Source: a virus. From it: a DNA stretch of 54,249 nt. Under the pieces are notes generated by a model. It did no database searches and was not told the DNA's origin. It worked only from the letters and a program-made list of their open reading frames with translations. Made by a program: the position numbers and the translations under genes. Positions within the stretch are counted from its first letter, which is position 1. Every line of letters starts with the position of its first letter. The stretch spans positions 1 to 54,249 of the IMG/VR virus record IMGVR_UViG_3300049846_001989; one strand, given 5' to 3'. Positions 41,436 to 48,621 of the stretch are shown piece after piece.

Positions 41436-42299
41436 TCAATTCCAAATAGTTGTTAGTCCGCCGCGAATAGAAACTCCGGACAGGGACCCTTGGGGCAATA
41501 CGACAGCTGATAAAAACGCGTCGTCCTGTATCTCCGGGAGTTCATTCGCCATGATCAACAGGTCTTTCTCGTAAACAGCGTCGGTTGACCTGACTACAGA
41601 ATACGCTATCGGGCGGACCAGGACTATGGAAAAAAACCCCGTGTCCGCGCCCAACATAGTAACAGACTGTACTGACCTTACACCAGTATCCCCGTCTTGC
41701 AGTCCTATAAATGGCCCGGCTGCGCCGGCCGTTGCGGTTGCTGATGTCACCACTGTCCCGGGGGCGGCGGCCGAATTCTGTGTCACTGTCTGGCTTGTCC
41801 TACCAGCCACGCCGTCTTGGTTCGTGTAACTCACTGTAAATTGTTGCCCACCCGTCCGGGATGAGATTGTAACCGCCATCATCTGAACCCCGGCTCCGGT
41901 CGTGTACCTGGGGAGCGATAACGTGTTGGTCATTACTTGGGGCTCAAGAACTCCGTCCTCTACAGACGGGTAATAGAGCAGATAATCCATAAGTATTAAC
42001 GGTAGTGGGAGTGGGGTTGCACTAACACACTGCAAACGAAGTTTTCTGGCATATTTCGTCGCCGTGCCTGAGAGCGCAGCACCGTGGTATATCCCACCGT
42101 CCCCAGACTGCGTAACCTGCTGGGCCACCAACGGTGTGGCGTCAAACCATTGTTTTGACTTCGGGTTACCAGAAGCCCCAGTCACGTCGTACCACAGCCC
42201 GGCCGTCGTAACCTGGTTCACTATCTTCACCCACTCTGTGAACCTGCTACGGCCTTCAAGCTCCGCTTGGCAGGCCGTCAGGGCGTTGGTAACCGGCAT
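41436..42299 (-). CDS. Virion surface protein, family A (copy 2)
   Basis: This 287-aa protein starts at ATG 42299, which overlaps the upstream stop. It shares L-P-R-Y-T-T-G-A-G-V-Q with its neighbour and likewise ends in a Trp-Asn. It lacks much of the longer N-terminal part of copy 1. The duplication suggests a host-facing surface protein under diversifying selection (inference). Confidence 0.65.
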   Translation of the reverse strand: MPVTNALTACQAELEGRSRFTEWVKIVNQVTTAGLWYDVTGASGNPKSKQWFDATPLVAQQVTQSGDGGIYHGAALSGTATKYARKLRLQCVSATPLPLPLILMDYLLYYPSVEDGVLEPQVMTNTLSLPRYTTGAGVQMMAVTISSRTGGQQFTVSYTNQDGVAGRTSQTVTQNSAAAPGTVVTSATATAGAAGPFIGLQDGDTGVRSVQSVTMLGADTGFFSIVLVRPIAYSVVRSTDAVYEKDLLIMANELPEIQDDAFLSAVVLPQGSLSGVSIRGGLTTIWN

Positions 42300-42739
42300 T
42301 AGTCAACGGTGGCTGTCAAGGCCGCCGCGGCAAACTGTGGCTGAATACCGTTTGAAACGGACAGCGACGACGACAGCGCGCCGGACAAGATGATTTGCCC
42401 CGCCCCTGAAGATAGGGTGCCGATCGAAAAGTGTGTAATCGTGTTGGTCCCGCCCGTGGCTTGGGGAAACTGAACCAACGCCGTGTTACTGATGGTAGAC
42501 GACGAACGCGTCCACCCGCCAGCCGACCGGGCAACCGCGACGCGAGCGTACGAGGTGTAAGTCGCCTCGTTCGTGGTCTGGTCGCCAGCTTCGCCAGGGT
42601 CAGAAGTGTGCAACGCTATGTAGAAGCTGCCGGCCGCCGCGCTGTTTTGCAGCCCGCCGGCGTCGCCCACATTCGCCCAATCCGTGTTGAGGAACAGTAG
42701 ATCCAGAAGGGCTGCTTCGGCCGCGTTACTCATACTCAT
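42299..42739 (-). CDS. Structural protein of a widespread phage class
   Basis: The 146-aa protein carries F-Y-I-A-L-H-T-S-D-P-G-E-A-G-D-Q and F-P-Q-A-T-G-G, the pattern of small beta-rich phage structural proteins sometimes labelled fibre or tail proteins. The ATG at 42739 follows GAGGGT. Its role may be a tail or head accessory subunit. Confidence 0.7.
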   Translation of the reverse strand: MSMSNAAEAALLDLLFLNTDWANVGDAGGLQNSAAAGSFYIALHTSDPGEAGDQTTNEATYTSYARVAVARSAGGWTRSSSTISNTALVQFPQATGGTNTITHFSIGTLSSGAGQIILSGALSSSLSVSNGIQPQFAAAALTATVD

Positions 42740-42754
42740 GTCTGTACCCTCAAC

Positions 42755-42991
42755 TCACCACCCCGAAGGGAAATATGCGTTTCCGCCGGCCGCCCCTGGG
42801 GGGCCCTGCGGTCCTGGGGGGCCTTGAGGCCCCTGTTCTAACCCGAATATTACCACGGTCTCGGGCTCTGTGGTAGTGACGGTGTCTTCGTCATAAGACT
42901 CTATAACGACAGTCTCGCTATCCTCGTATACGACCGTTGTCTGCGTATCCGTTTCTATGATGACTATAGAGTCTTCAGGGCCGTTAGACAC
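42755..42991 (-). CDS. Small protein with collagen-like tail
   Basis: This 78-aa protein starts at a GTG with an upstream GAGG. The first 50 residues are an alternating Val/Ile and Thr/Glu/Asp acidic beta pattern. Residues 54-69 are Gly-X-Y collagen triplets (G-P-Q-G-P-P-G). The end has N-A-Y-F-P-S-G-W. A short collagen triplet segment could trimerise the protein, as in some phage tail fibres. The gene is overlapped by the stop of the upstream gene. Confidence 0.65.
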   Translation of the reverse strand: MSNGPEDSIVIIETDTQTTVVYEDSETVVIESYDEDTVTTTEPETVVIFGLEQGPQGPPGPQGPPGAAGGNAYFPSGW

Positions 42992-43337
42992 CGCGTGTTA
43001 CCTCTTTCTCCAAATGAACCGCGCCACGACACAGTCTTATGACCTCGCCGTCCCCATCTACCAACTCGAGATCATAAACCGCGTCGGTAAAGGTTAAGGC
43101 CGCCGTGTCCGCCGACGCGACAAATAACGTTAGCTTGCCTTCATCCGCCGTTATGGTTATCCGCCCATTCTCCGTAGTTAATTCCAAGAGCACTGCGTTG
43201 CTGGCCACAGTCTGACGTACCTGCATTCGAGCTGTGTACCCCGTAAGATCCGCTGCCACGTTGTTTGGCTTGTAATATAGGACCTTGTCGAAGCGGGCGC
43301 CCTGCTCTATGGTCAAGTCTATTTGTGCCGGCTTCAT
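42984..43337 (-). CDS. Small beta-sandwich virion protein
   Basis: I chose ATG 43337 (117 aa), which follows GGGGGTTGTG; other in-frame starts up to 43409 lie in the upstream gene. It has I-E-Q-G-A-R-F and D-L-T-G-Y-T-A-R-M-Q-V-R, a pattern of phage baseplate- or fibre-associated beta proteins. It overlaps the end of the connector gene. Confidence 0.68.
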   Translation of the reverse strand: MKPAQIDLTIEQGARFDKVLYYKPNNVAADLTGYTARMQVRQTVASNAVLLELTTENGRITITADEGKLTLFVASADTAALTFTDAVYDLELVDGDGEVIRLCRGAVHLEKEVTRGV

Positions 43338-43990
43338 CACAACCCCCTGTAAACAACTTCGCGCGGACGATGCTCCCGACGCTCCCGCTCGGCCTTGGCT
43401 TGATCGCAATACCGGCGAAACACGGCTTCGAATTCTGAGGATTTCGTCGGGTCGAACGTCTCAGCATCCCGTTTACGGTACGCATACATCGCGATCCCAT
43501 CCACCAAATGAATGTGGTGCTGCTCCTGAATCTCCAGCTCCCCGCTGCCGGTCGATGTTATATCCGTTAGCGGGAGACGGTACACTACCAGTTTTACCTG
43601 TTCAGCGGCGTTTGGGATAGGCACCGCGCGTACGTAGTTTTGGTCCAGCCCCGTGACGAGGATTTCTATCGCCCCGGTCGCTGTGGAGAACGCAATCCCG
43701 GCGTCTTCCATATTTTCAATGTTAAAGACGTCGACGGCGGTGCCGTCAGACACCCGGTACGCACTGCGTATCTTTAAAACGCGGGGGGACAGCGTGTAGT
43801 ACTCCACACCGTCCACCAGATTCAAACTTGTTACCCCGGATCTGGAATCTCCGATACCGCCGGTCAGAGCACAGAAATCTTTCTGCGCGCTATCCATATA
43901 CCGATAAATGTCCGCGTCGGACCACAGGTACGGCTCAACCTCGTCCCGCATCTCCGAACGAAAAACCGCCAAAAGTTGAGCGGGCGTCAT
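43337..43990 (-). CDS. Head-tail connector/adaptor-type protein
   Basis: The 217-aa protein has a front resembling phage adaptor proteins (F-R-S-E-M-R-D-E-V, L-W-S-D-A-D-I-Y-R-Y-M-D-S-A-Q) and a strand-rich middle, ending in a Lys/Arg/Glu helix. These are the features of connector proteins such as P22 gp4-like or DUF6682-type adaptors that bind below the portal. It follows a gene of unknown role downstream of the capsid terminator. Confidence 0.7.
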   Translation of the reverse strand: MTPAQLLAVFRSEMRDEVEPYLWSDADIYRYMDSAQKDFCALTGGIGDSRSGVTSLNLVDGVEYYTLSPRVLKIRSAYRVSDGTAVDVFNIENMEDAGIAFSTATGAIEILVTGLDQNYVRAVPIPNAAEQVKLVVYRLPLTDITSTGSGELEIQEQHHIHLVDGIAMYAYRKRDAETFDPTKSSEFEAVFRRYCDQAKAERERREHRPREVVYRGL

Positions 43991-43992
43991 TA

Positions 43993-44469
43993 TTATTCGT
44001 CCTTATCAACGGCTGCGGAGTCCGCGGCCGGCATGAACTTCACACCGAGTACTTTGTCCAGACGCGCTTGGTTCGCCTTCTCTTCAGCGATGCGCTTGCG
44101 CACATCCCACAGCCCGTTGATCTCGCGTTGTGAAACCGAGAAGCGCGCGATGGTGGATACTGTTTTGTACGCGGGTACACCGGCTGCGGTGAAGTCCTTC
44201 GGGTCGTTGCGGTCGGCGATTTCTTCCAGGATGCTGTTCAGGAGTTGTTCGCGCTCCGCAGCGTTTGACGGTTCCGGGTTGATGTGCTTCGGAGCCAGGA
44301 CTTCTTCGGTCTTGTCTTCGGCAACGAACGTCATGCCGGCGGCGATGGCATCTTGAATCATGGCGCGAGGGATCCGGATAGGTTGCCCGGCGCGCACGTT
44401 GAAACTGAGCGGGTGAGTAGTCACCAGCTGGAAATTGCGGCTTGAAACCATTAATTCTGAAGCGGCCAT
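43993..44469 (-). CDS. Unknown protein of the head region
   Basis: The 158-aa protein starts after the terminator and ends two bases before the connector gene. It has a beta front and then long charged helical stretches. It resembles no named class that I know. Being the first gene after the capsid terminator, it depends on read-through from the capsid promoter or on transcription from further upstream. Confidence 0.58.
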   Translation of the reverse strand: MAASELMVSSRNFQLVTTHPLSFNVRAGQPIRIPRAMIQDAIAAGMTFVAEDKTEEVLAPKHINPEPSNAAEREQLLNSILEEIADRNDPKDFTAAGVPAYKTVSTIARFSVSQREINGLWDVRKRIAEEKANQARLDKVLGVKFMPAADSAAVDKDE

Positions 44470-44493
44470 AAAAATCTCTCGTGGGGGAGGGGT

Positions 44494-44519
44494 TTAAAAA
44501 AGGCCCCCGAAGGGGCCTT
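44494..44519 (-). terminator. Rho-independent terminator after the decoration gene
   Basis: On the minus strand a GGCCCC stem, a TTCG loop and GGGGCC are followed by six Ts, a textbook intrinsic terminator with a stable UUCG tetraloop. It ends the capsid/decoration transcript while allowing some read-through to the downstream structural genes, so it can raise capsid expression above theirs. Confidence 0.88.
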
Positions 44520-44533
44520 CCGTAGGGCTCTTG

Positions 44534-44977
44534 TTACGCAGTGACTTCGCTTGCCTTGCCGCGAACGATATACTCCACACGAATGCGGATTTTACCGGCA
44601 GAGGCGGCCGCGACAGTAAGTGACGCGATAGTGAGGCGAATTGGCAACCCGTTGGTGTTGACATACCCAGTAGGAACCAGGGCGGTGCGCCCGGAAGTGC
44701 CCATGATGTCTGTCGTACCAAGGTACCTATTTGCCGTATCGCTATCCCCAATAGTCACGGTGAAAGCGGTCGGGCCGGCGTAGGCGGTCTCTTCGACCAT
44801 CTCGCCGCCGACAACAACAGAGTTCGCCGGCAGTTCGATGATGTCATATGCCCGTGCGCCGGTATCGTTGAAGTCGATAACCGTGCCGGAAGTAGACGCC
44901 ATATCGTCGTTCCAGTTGAAAACAAACTCCGCGCTCATTACCTGCTGAGCTGCGTCCGTAGAAAGTAAAGTTGCCAT
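44534..44977 (-). CDS. Head decoration-type protein
   Basis: The 147-aa protein is strand-rich and sits between the capsid gene and the terminator, the usual place of a decoration or cementing protein. The front has A-E-F-V-F-N-W-N-D-D and I-I-E-L-P-A-N-S-V-V-V-G-G; no enzyme motif is seen. Being in the same transcription unit as the capsid suggests equal amounts of both. Confidence 0.7.
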   Translation of the reverse strand: MATLLSTDAAQQVMSAEFVFNWNDDMASTSGTVIDFNDTGARAYDIIELPANSVVVGGEMVEETAYAGPTAFTVTIGDSDTANRYLGTTDIMGTSGRTALVPTGYVNTNGLPIRLTIASLTVAAASAGKIRIRVEYIVRGKASEVTA

Positions 44978-44992
44978 GTCTGTTCTCCTAAA

Positions 44993-46102
44993 TTAAGCGT
45001 GAGCGACGAAGCAGTTGAGGACGCCAAAATCCTGGGCAGTAGCGGAACCGGAGTACTGGTTCACATACTGTGGCTTCAGGAAGCCGAGGATCTTGCCAGT
45101 AGAAATACCCAACTGGTTGCCGTAATCGAACTCTTTCTCGTTCCACTCAGGAGCGCCCAGATCTGCCATGCCCAGCGCCTGGGCGCCGCAGAACAGAACG
45201 TGAGAACCTTCAGCGATGTCAGAAGAGTCGCCGAAGTCGTTGGTGGTAGAGGTCCACTGTGGTACGTGGCGGAATTCGTGAAGCATAACTCCGTCGATCA
45301 GTACGCTGTCGCCAGTGAACAGTTCGTTGCCGCCGCCGCGAGTCTGAGCGTAGCGCAGGTTCTGTTTGTAGTCGTCGCTCTGCTTCAACAGCATCATAGC
45401 CTGCGGGCACAGGAACGCGTGGTAGATCTCCTGGCTGCCGTTCTTCACGCCGCGGATATACTGCTCTTTGGCGTACTTCTTCAGCTCCATGATCATGTTC
45501 CACGTCGGCGTGTCGCCAGCGTCTACGTCGCCAATGGCGGCGGTCGTTTCCAGGCCAGTAGAAGCGTCCCAACGGCAGCGGCGCAGATCGGATGCAGCAG
45601 CTACGTCAGCGGCGAATTCCAGGTTCTGGAGGTCAGAGCCTACGCGGGCTACACCTTTAGGGGTGTATGCGTAGCTACGACCGGCCAGGGTCAAGAACGC
45701 CAGCTGGTCGATACGGTCTGCCAGCCAGTACGCGAGAACGTCGCGGCTGTTAGAGCGGAACTCAACAATAGACTTCTGGTCGCTGATGCGGCCCTTGCTA
45801 CGGTTGGCGTGGCGCAACTGATCGACGCGGATGACCTGTTCGTAGGTCTTCATCGCCTCTTCATTGCCTTCCAGCGTGCGGTCGCCCGCTACACCGTCGC
45901 CTTCGAGGTCAGCCAACAGAGTCATAACGGCGCGGGCGCCCTTCTCTGATTTTTTAACTTCAGTGACGTGCTGGATCAGGCTGTTCGGGCCTTTGCCGAG
46001 AAATTGTGAAACGAAGGACTGGTTCCGGGCGTGTTTCCACAGATCCATACTCCAAGCTGTTTTTTGCTCGCTGGTCAAAGCGGCGAAATTGGTAAGTGCC
46101 AT
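44993..46102 (-). CDS. Major capsid protein (N4 gp56-type)
   Basis: The 369-aa protein matches the N4 gp56-like capsid family: an N-terminal arm L-T-x-E-x-x-x-A-W ... A-R-N-x-x-F-V-x-x-F-L, S-E-K-G-A-R, then G-D-R-T-L-E-G-N-E-E, and R-x-G-R-I-S-D-Q near 123-130. It should adopt the HK97 fold. It has its own promoter (46179-46207), a hairpin leader, a GAGGAGG ribosome site and a downstream terminator, all of which would favour high expression. Residues about 5-61 also occur in diverged form in the early-region gene at 8950-9381. Confidence 0.93.
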   Translation of the reverse strand: MALTNFAALTSEQKTAWSMDLWKHARNQSFVSQFLGKGPNSLIQHVTEVKKSEKGARAVMTLLADLEGDGVAGDRTLEGNEEAMKTYEQVIRVDQLRHANRSKGRISDQKSIVEFRSNSRDVLAYWLADRIDQLAFLTLAGRSYAYTPKGVARVGSDLQNLEFAADVAAASDLRRCRWDASTGLETTAAIGDVDAGDTPTWNMIMELKKYAKEQYIRGVKNGSQEIYHAFLCPQAMMLLKQSDDYKQNLRYAQTRGGGNELFTGDSVLIDGVMLHEFRHVPQWTSTTNDFGDSSDIAEGSHVLFCGAQALGMADLGAPEWNEKEFDYGNQLGISTGKILGFLKPQYVNQYSGSATAQDFGVLNCFVAHA

Positions 46103-46117
46103 GACGGCCTCCTCAAA

Positions 46118-46153
46118 AAATTCGGGTTTGGGTGTCTTTTACTTGCCGAATTT
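46118..46153 (-). promoter_or_regulatory. Inverted repeat in the capsid mRNA leader
   Basis: Two 8-base arms (AAATTCGG and CCGAATTT) separated by 20 bases lie between the capsid promoter and its ribosome site, with extra Ts following the second arm. The hairpin could stabilise the mRNA or act as a weak attenuator. It ends only a few bases before the GAGGAGG. Confidence 0.5.
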
Positions 46154-46178
46154 CGCCTCGGGCATGCGATATGTGTTC

Positions 46179-46207
46179 TTTGTACCAATAAAAACAAACA
46201 GTGTCAA
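46179..46207 (-). promoter_or_regulatory. Sigma70-type promoter for the capsid gene
   Basis: On the minus strand TTGACA (46202-46207), a 17-base spacer, and TACAAA (46179-46184) form a near-consensus promoter. Transcription would begin near 46172, giving a leader of about 70 bases before the capsid ATG at 46102. The -35 overlaps the stop of the small upstream gene. Confidence 0.75.
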
Positions 46208-46356
46208 GCGTTGTCCCGCGCCAAGTACGCCGCCAGTGTGTCGCCGGTGAGCACTGAAATATGCGCGCCATTGTGTACCAGCGCGTGTTCCGGGTTCGCT
46301 TCGAGGTATTCTTCGAGCTGCGCTGCCTGGGCTGGATATTCAAAAGTCTGGATCAT
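46204..46356 (-). CDS. Small unknown protein before the capsid gene
   Basis: This 50-aa frame starts at ATG 46356 after GAGGTTCC; the longer frame up to 46392 has weaker starts. It is helical with an Ala/Gln/Glu pattern and ends in an acidic helix. Its stop codon forms part of the capsid promoter. It may be a small capsid assembly factor, by position only. Confidence 0.6.
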   Translation of the reverse strand: MIQTFEYPAQAAQLEEYLEANPEHALVHNGAHISVLTGDTLAAYLARDNA

Positions 46357-47240
46357 ACGGGAACCTCGGCAGTGATTAGCATGGCGGAGCACCCAATAAC
46401 GTCAGTAGCCGCGCCGCTGTGCTTGAGTGAGTAGAAGAGGTAGAAATCGCTCTCTGTATCCACGGACGCTGTGTATGGGGTGCCCGAACCAGTGGTGGTG
46501 TTCTGGTAGTTCGGAGCGGAGCGCTGCGCGTCTGTAGCGCGGTTACGAATCACGTGCCGGCCGCTACAGGTGCTAGCTGACGCCAACGACTGTAGCCCAA
46601 CCATCGTGTTGTTTCCAAGGGTCGCAGTGTCGGTGCCGATATAAACGTAGGTGTTTTTGGCCCCGGCGGTACTTGCAGCCTCGAACAGCGCTTCGGAATA
46701 CATCGCTCCGTATGCGCCCAATATAGTACCGGGTACCTGCTGCACAAAGAATGTGACCTCAGATGTGGAGCCCGTCAAACTACCGCCTGATAGATCTGCG
46801 AACGCCGTCGGCGACGCAGGTGCTATCGGCAGGGTACCGGCCGCCGGCGTGTAAGTGTTGTTATACACGACGCCTGCAGTGGTCGAACTCATAGTCGCGT
46901 AGTAGAAGCCTGCAGCGCTGGCGGTGTACAGGGCGCCTGCGGCAAAATACATGTAGCACTTCGTGTATTTCGTTGTCACGGCTGTGCCAAGTACGAATGC
47001 GCCCACTGCGCTGATAGACGATAGTGTGGGTGCGATGACACAGGGGAGCGGCATGTAACCGAGCAACACCCGGGCGTGGGACGGGACCCAACGGGTGCCA
47101 TTGCTACGGAACTCTGTCCCGGACGGGCCGATGTCTGTAACGAAGATCGTCTGGTTGGGGTACGAACCGGCTTCGATCCGGTTCGCCCACGTGCTTACAT
47201 CAATCGCGTCGTTGGAACGCGGCTGGAGGTATCTGGACAT
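46353..47240 (-). CDS. Virion surface or fibre-like protein
   Basis: The 295-aa protein has a front (Y-L-Q-P-R-S-N-D-A-I-D) and a mid-region of Ala/Thr/Tyr-rich strands like those of head-fibre or surface proteins. It lies between the membrane proteins and the capsid gene and overlaps the small gene by 4 bases. It may be a head fibre, since it is far from the tail genes. Confidence 0.6.
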   Translation of the reverse strand: MSRYLQPRSNDAIDVSTWANRIEAGSYPNQTIFVTDIGPSGTEFRSNGTRWVPSHARVLLGYMPLPCVIAPTLSSISAVGAFVLGTAVTTKYTKCYMYFAAGALYTASAAGFYYATMSSTTAGVVYNNTYTPAAGTLPIAPASPTAFADLSGGSLTGSTSEVTFFVQQVPGTILGAYGAMYSEALFEAASTAGAKNTYVYIGTDTATLGNNTMVGLQSLASASTCSGRHVIRNRATDAQRSAPNYQNTTTGSGTPYTASVDTESDFYLFYSLKHSGAATDVIGCSAMLITAEVPV

Positions 47241-47241
47241 G

Positions 47242-47469
47242 TCACTCCCCTTTCTTTTCAGACAACAGGCCGCCGAACGCTGCGGCGACGACCGAAGCGA
47301 CCAGCGACAGATTCTGAACGAGGCTCGGAATAGCCAGGTCCAACTGGGCCTGCTGCTCCGGGGTAATCACACCGAACAGGGCCAGCATGGCTGCCAGGGC
47401 CGCGTATGAGGACGGCTCCCGCAGGCGGGCTACGAAATACGTAACGATTTTTTGAGCTTTCGTAGACAT
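47242..47469 (-). CDS. Holin candidate
   Basis: The 75-aa protein starts at ATG 47469 after GGAGGACG. It has two hydrophobic segments (about 20-34 and 52-68) separated by an I-T-P-E-Q-Q-A-Q loop and a charged tail, the usual layout of class II holins. It is separated from the endolysin by 8 kb, which is unusual. It might make the membrane hole for the endolysin, or have a different role. Confidence 0.6.
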   Translation of the reverse strand: MSTKAQKIVTYFVARLREPSSYAALAAMLALFGVITPEQQAQLDLAIPSLVQNLSLVASVVAAAFGGLLSEKKGE

Positions 47470-47654
47470 GACGTCCTCCACGTGTGTAATTTTCGGCAAA
47501 AACTGCGCATGTTCGCAAAATCATCTGTCCAGACCCCCGCCACGAAGGCGGGCAGCAGGGTCAGGCAGATACATAATAGCGTAAAAACCCCGAGCACGTA
47601 CAGTAGTGCCTGCACGGCCCGGGTTATCACCATGTCGACCTGATCAGAGTTCAT
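47430..47654 (-). CDS. Second small membrane protein
   Basis: The 74-aa frame starts at ATG 47654, overlapping the scaffold stop by 11 bases. It has one strong membrane segment (about 14-38) with Cys residues and a very basic tail. It overlaps the holin candidate by 40 bases in another frame. It might be an antiholin or a membrane partner; evidence is compositional only. Confidence 0.55.
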   Translation of the reverse strand: MNSDQVDMVITRAVQALLYVLGVFTLLCICLTLLPAFVAGVWTDDFANMRSFCRKLHTWRTSCLRKLKKSLRIS

Positions 47655-48621
47655 CACCGCGCATCTTGGCCAGATCGGCTTCCGGGATCTTGGCAAACTG
47701 CTCCAGCGTCATCCGCTTGATCGTCGGCGCTGCCGGCGGGGCTGCAGTCTTGCCACGAAGGTCCGTAGGCTGGGGCTGGGCTGCGGCGGCTGCGGCTGCC
47801 TTGCGGCGGGCCTGCTCCTCGCGGCTGGCGGGTGCGTTGGCCGCTTGTTTGGCCGGTTCCTGCGGCGCACCAGCGACATATTTAACTGCCCGCTGCAGCG
47901 CCTGCACCTGCTCCATGCCCGAGAGCATGAGCGAGCGCATCAGGCCTGCAACCTCGTCAGCCATGACCTGGTCATACTCATCCGCCCGGTCCGGGTTCAG
48001 CGCCGGGTACTGCTGCTCGATACTGGCCAGCGTGGACTCATACTTCAGGGTGCCGAGCGTGCGGGCGCGTGCGGTCTCTGCCAACTGGTTGGCCCGCTCC
48101 GTCTGGATATACTCCTGGAGCTGGTTAATCTGCTTGCGGACTTCACGAGCCTGCTCGCGCTCACCGTCTACCAGCAGCTCCTCGTATTTGTCCTGCAGGG
48201 TATCCAGCTGCTGGGCAGCTGCGGCCACCACATCGGGCTTGGCCGGGGCGGCCTGCTGGCGCTGGGCGGCCTCGAAGGCGGCCAGGCGGGCTTCGGCCGC
48301 CTCTGCACGGGCGCGTTCGCGGCCTACAGCCTCGTCGAAGCGGGTTTTAGGGATACGGATGCGGGCTTCGCGCGCTATCCGGGCCTCCTCCGCCTCGCGC
48401 TCAATGCGCTCTTCGTCCGTTTCCTCGCCTTCAGCATCAAGATCCGGACTCGCGCCCGCGTCATCGTCTGTTTCGACCGGTTTGGCGTCATCGTCGACCT
48501 CCAGATCGGTGTCTGTGGGGGTAAAGTCGTTACCAAACGGGTCGTCAACTACCGGAACGGCCGAACCGCCCAGGTCTGTGCCGTCGCCGGCGGGAGAAAG
48601 CAAGAAATGGCGGGTTTTCAT
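47644..48621 (-). CDS. Scaffold protein
   Basis: The 325-aa protein has an acidic front (many Asp between 25 and 75), a long Ala/Glu/Arg coiled coil (about 80-200), a second helical part and a small basic end. This composition and its place between portal and capsid are those of scaffold proteins, which guide capsid assembly and then leave. It overlaps the portal stop by 4 bases (ATGA). Confidence 0.82.
   Translation of the reverse strand: MKTRHFLLSPAGDGTDLGGSAVPVVDDPFGNDFTPTDTDLEVDDDAKPVETDDDAGASPDLDAEGEETDEERIEREAEEARIAREARIRIPKTRFDEAVGRERARAEAAEARLAAFEAAQRQQAAPAKPDVVAAAAQQLDTLQDKYEELLVDGEREQAREVRKQINQLQEYIQTERANQLAETARARTLGTLKYESTLASIEQQYPALNPDRADEYDQVMADEVAGLMRSLMLSGMEQVQALQRAVKYVAGAPQEPAKQAANAPASREEQARRKAAAAAAAQPQPTDLRGKTAAPPAAPTIKRMTLEQFAKIPEADLAKMRGDEL

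Noticed and set aside
39156-42991. Diversity-generating retroelement acting on surface proteins
   Set aside because: No reverse transcriptase and no near-identical template/variable repeats were noticed.
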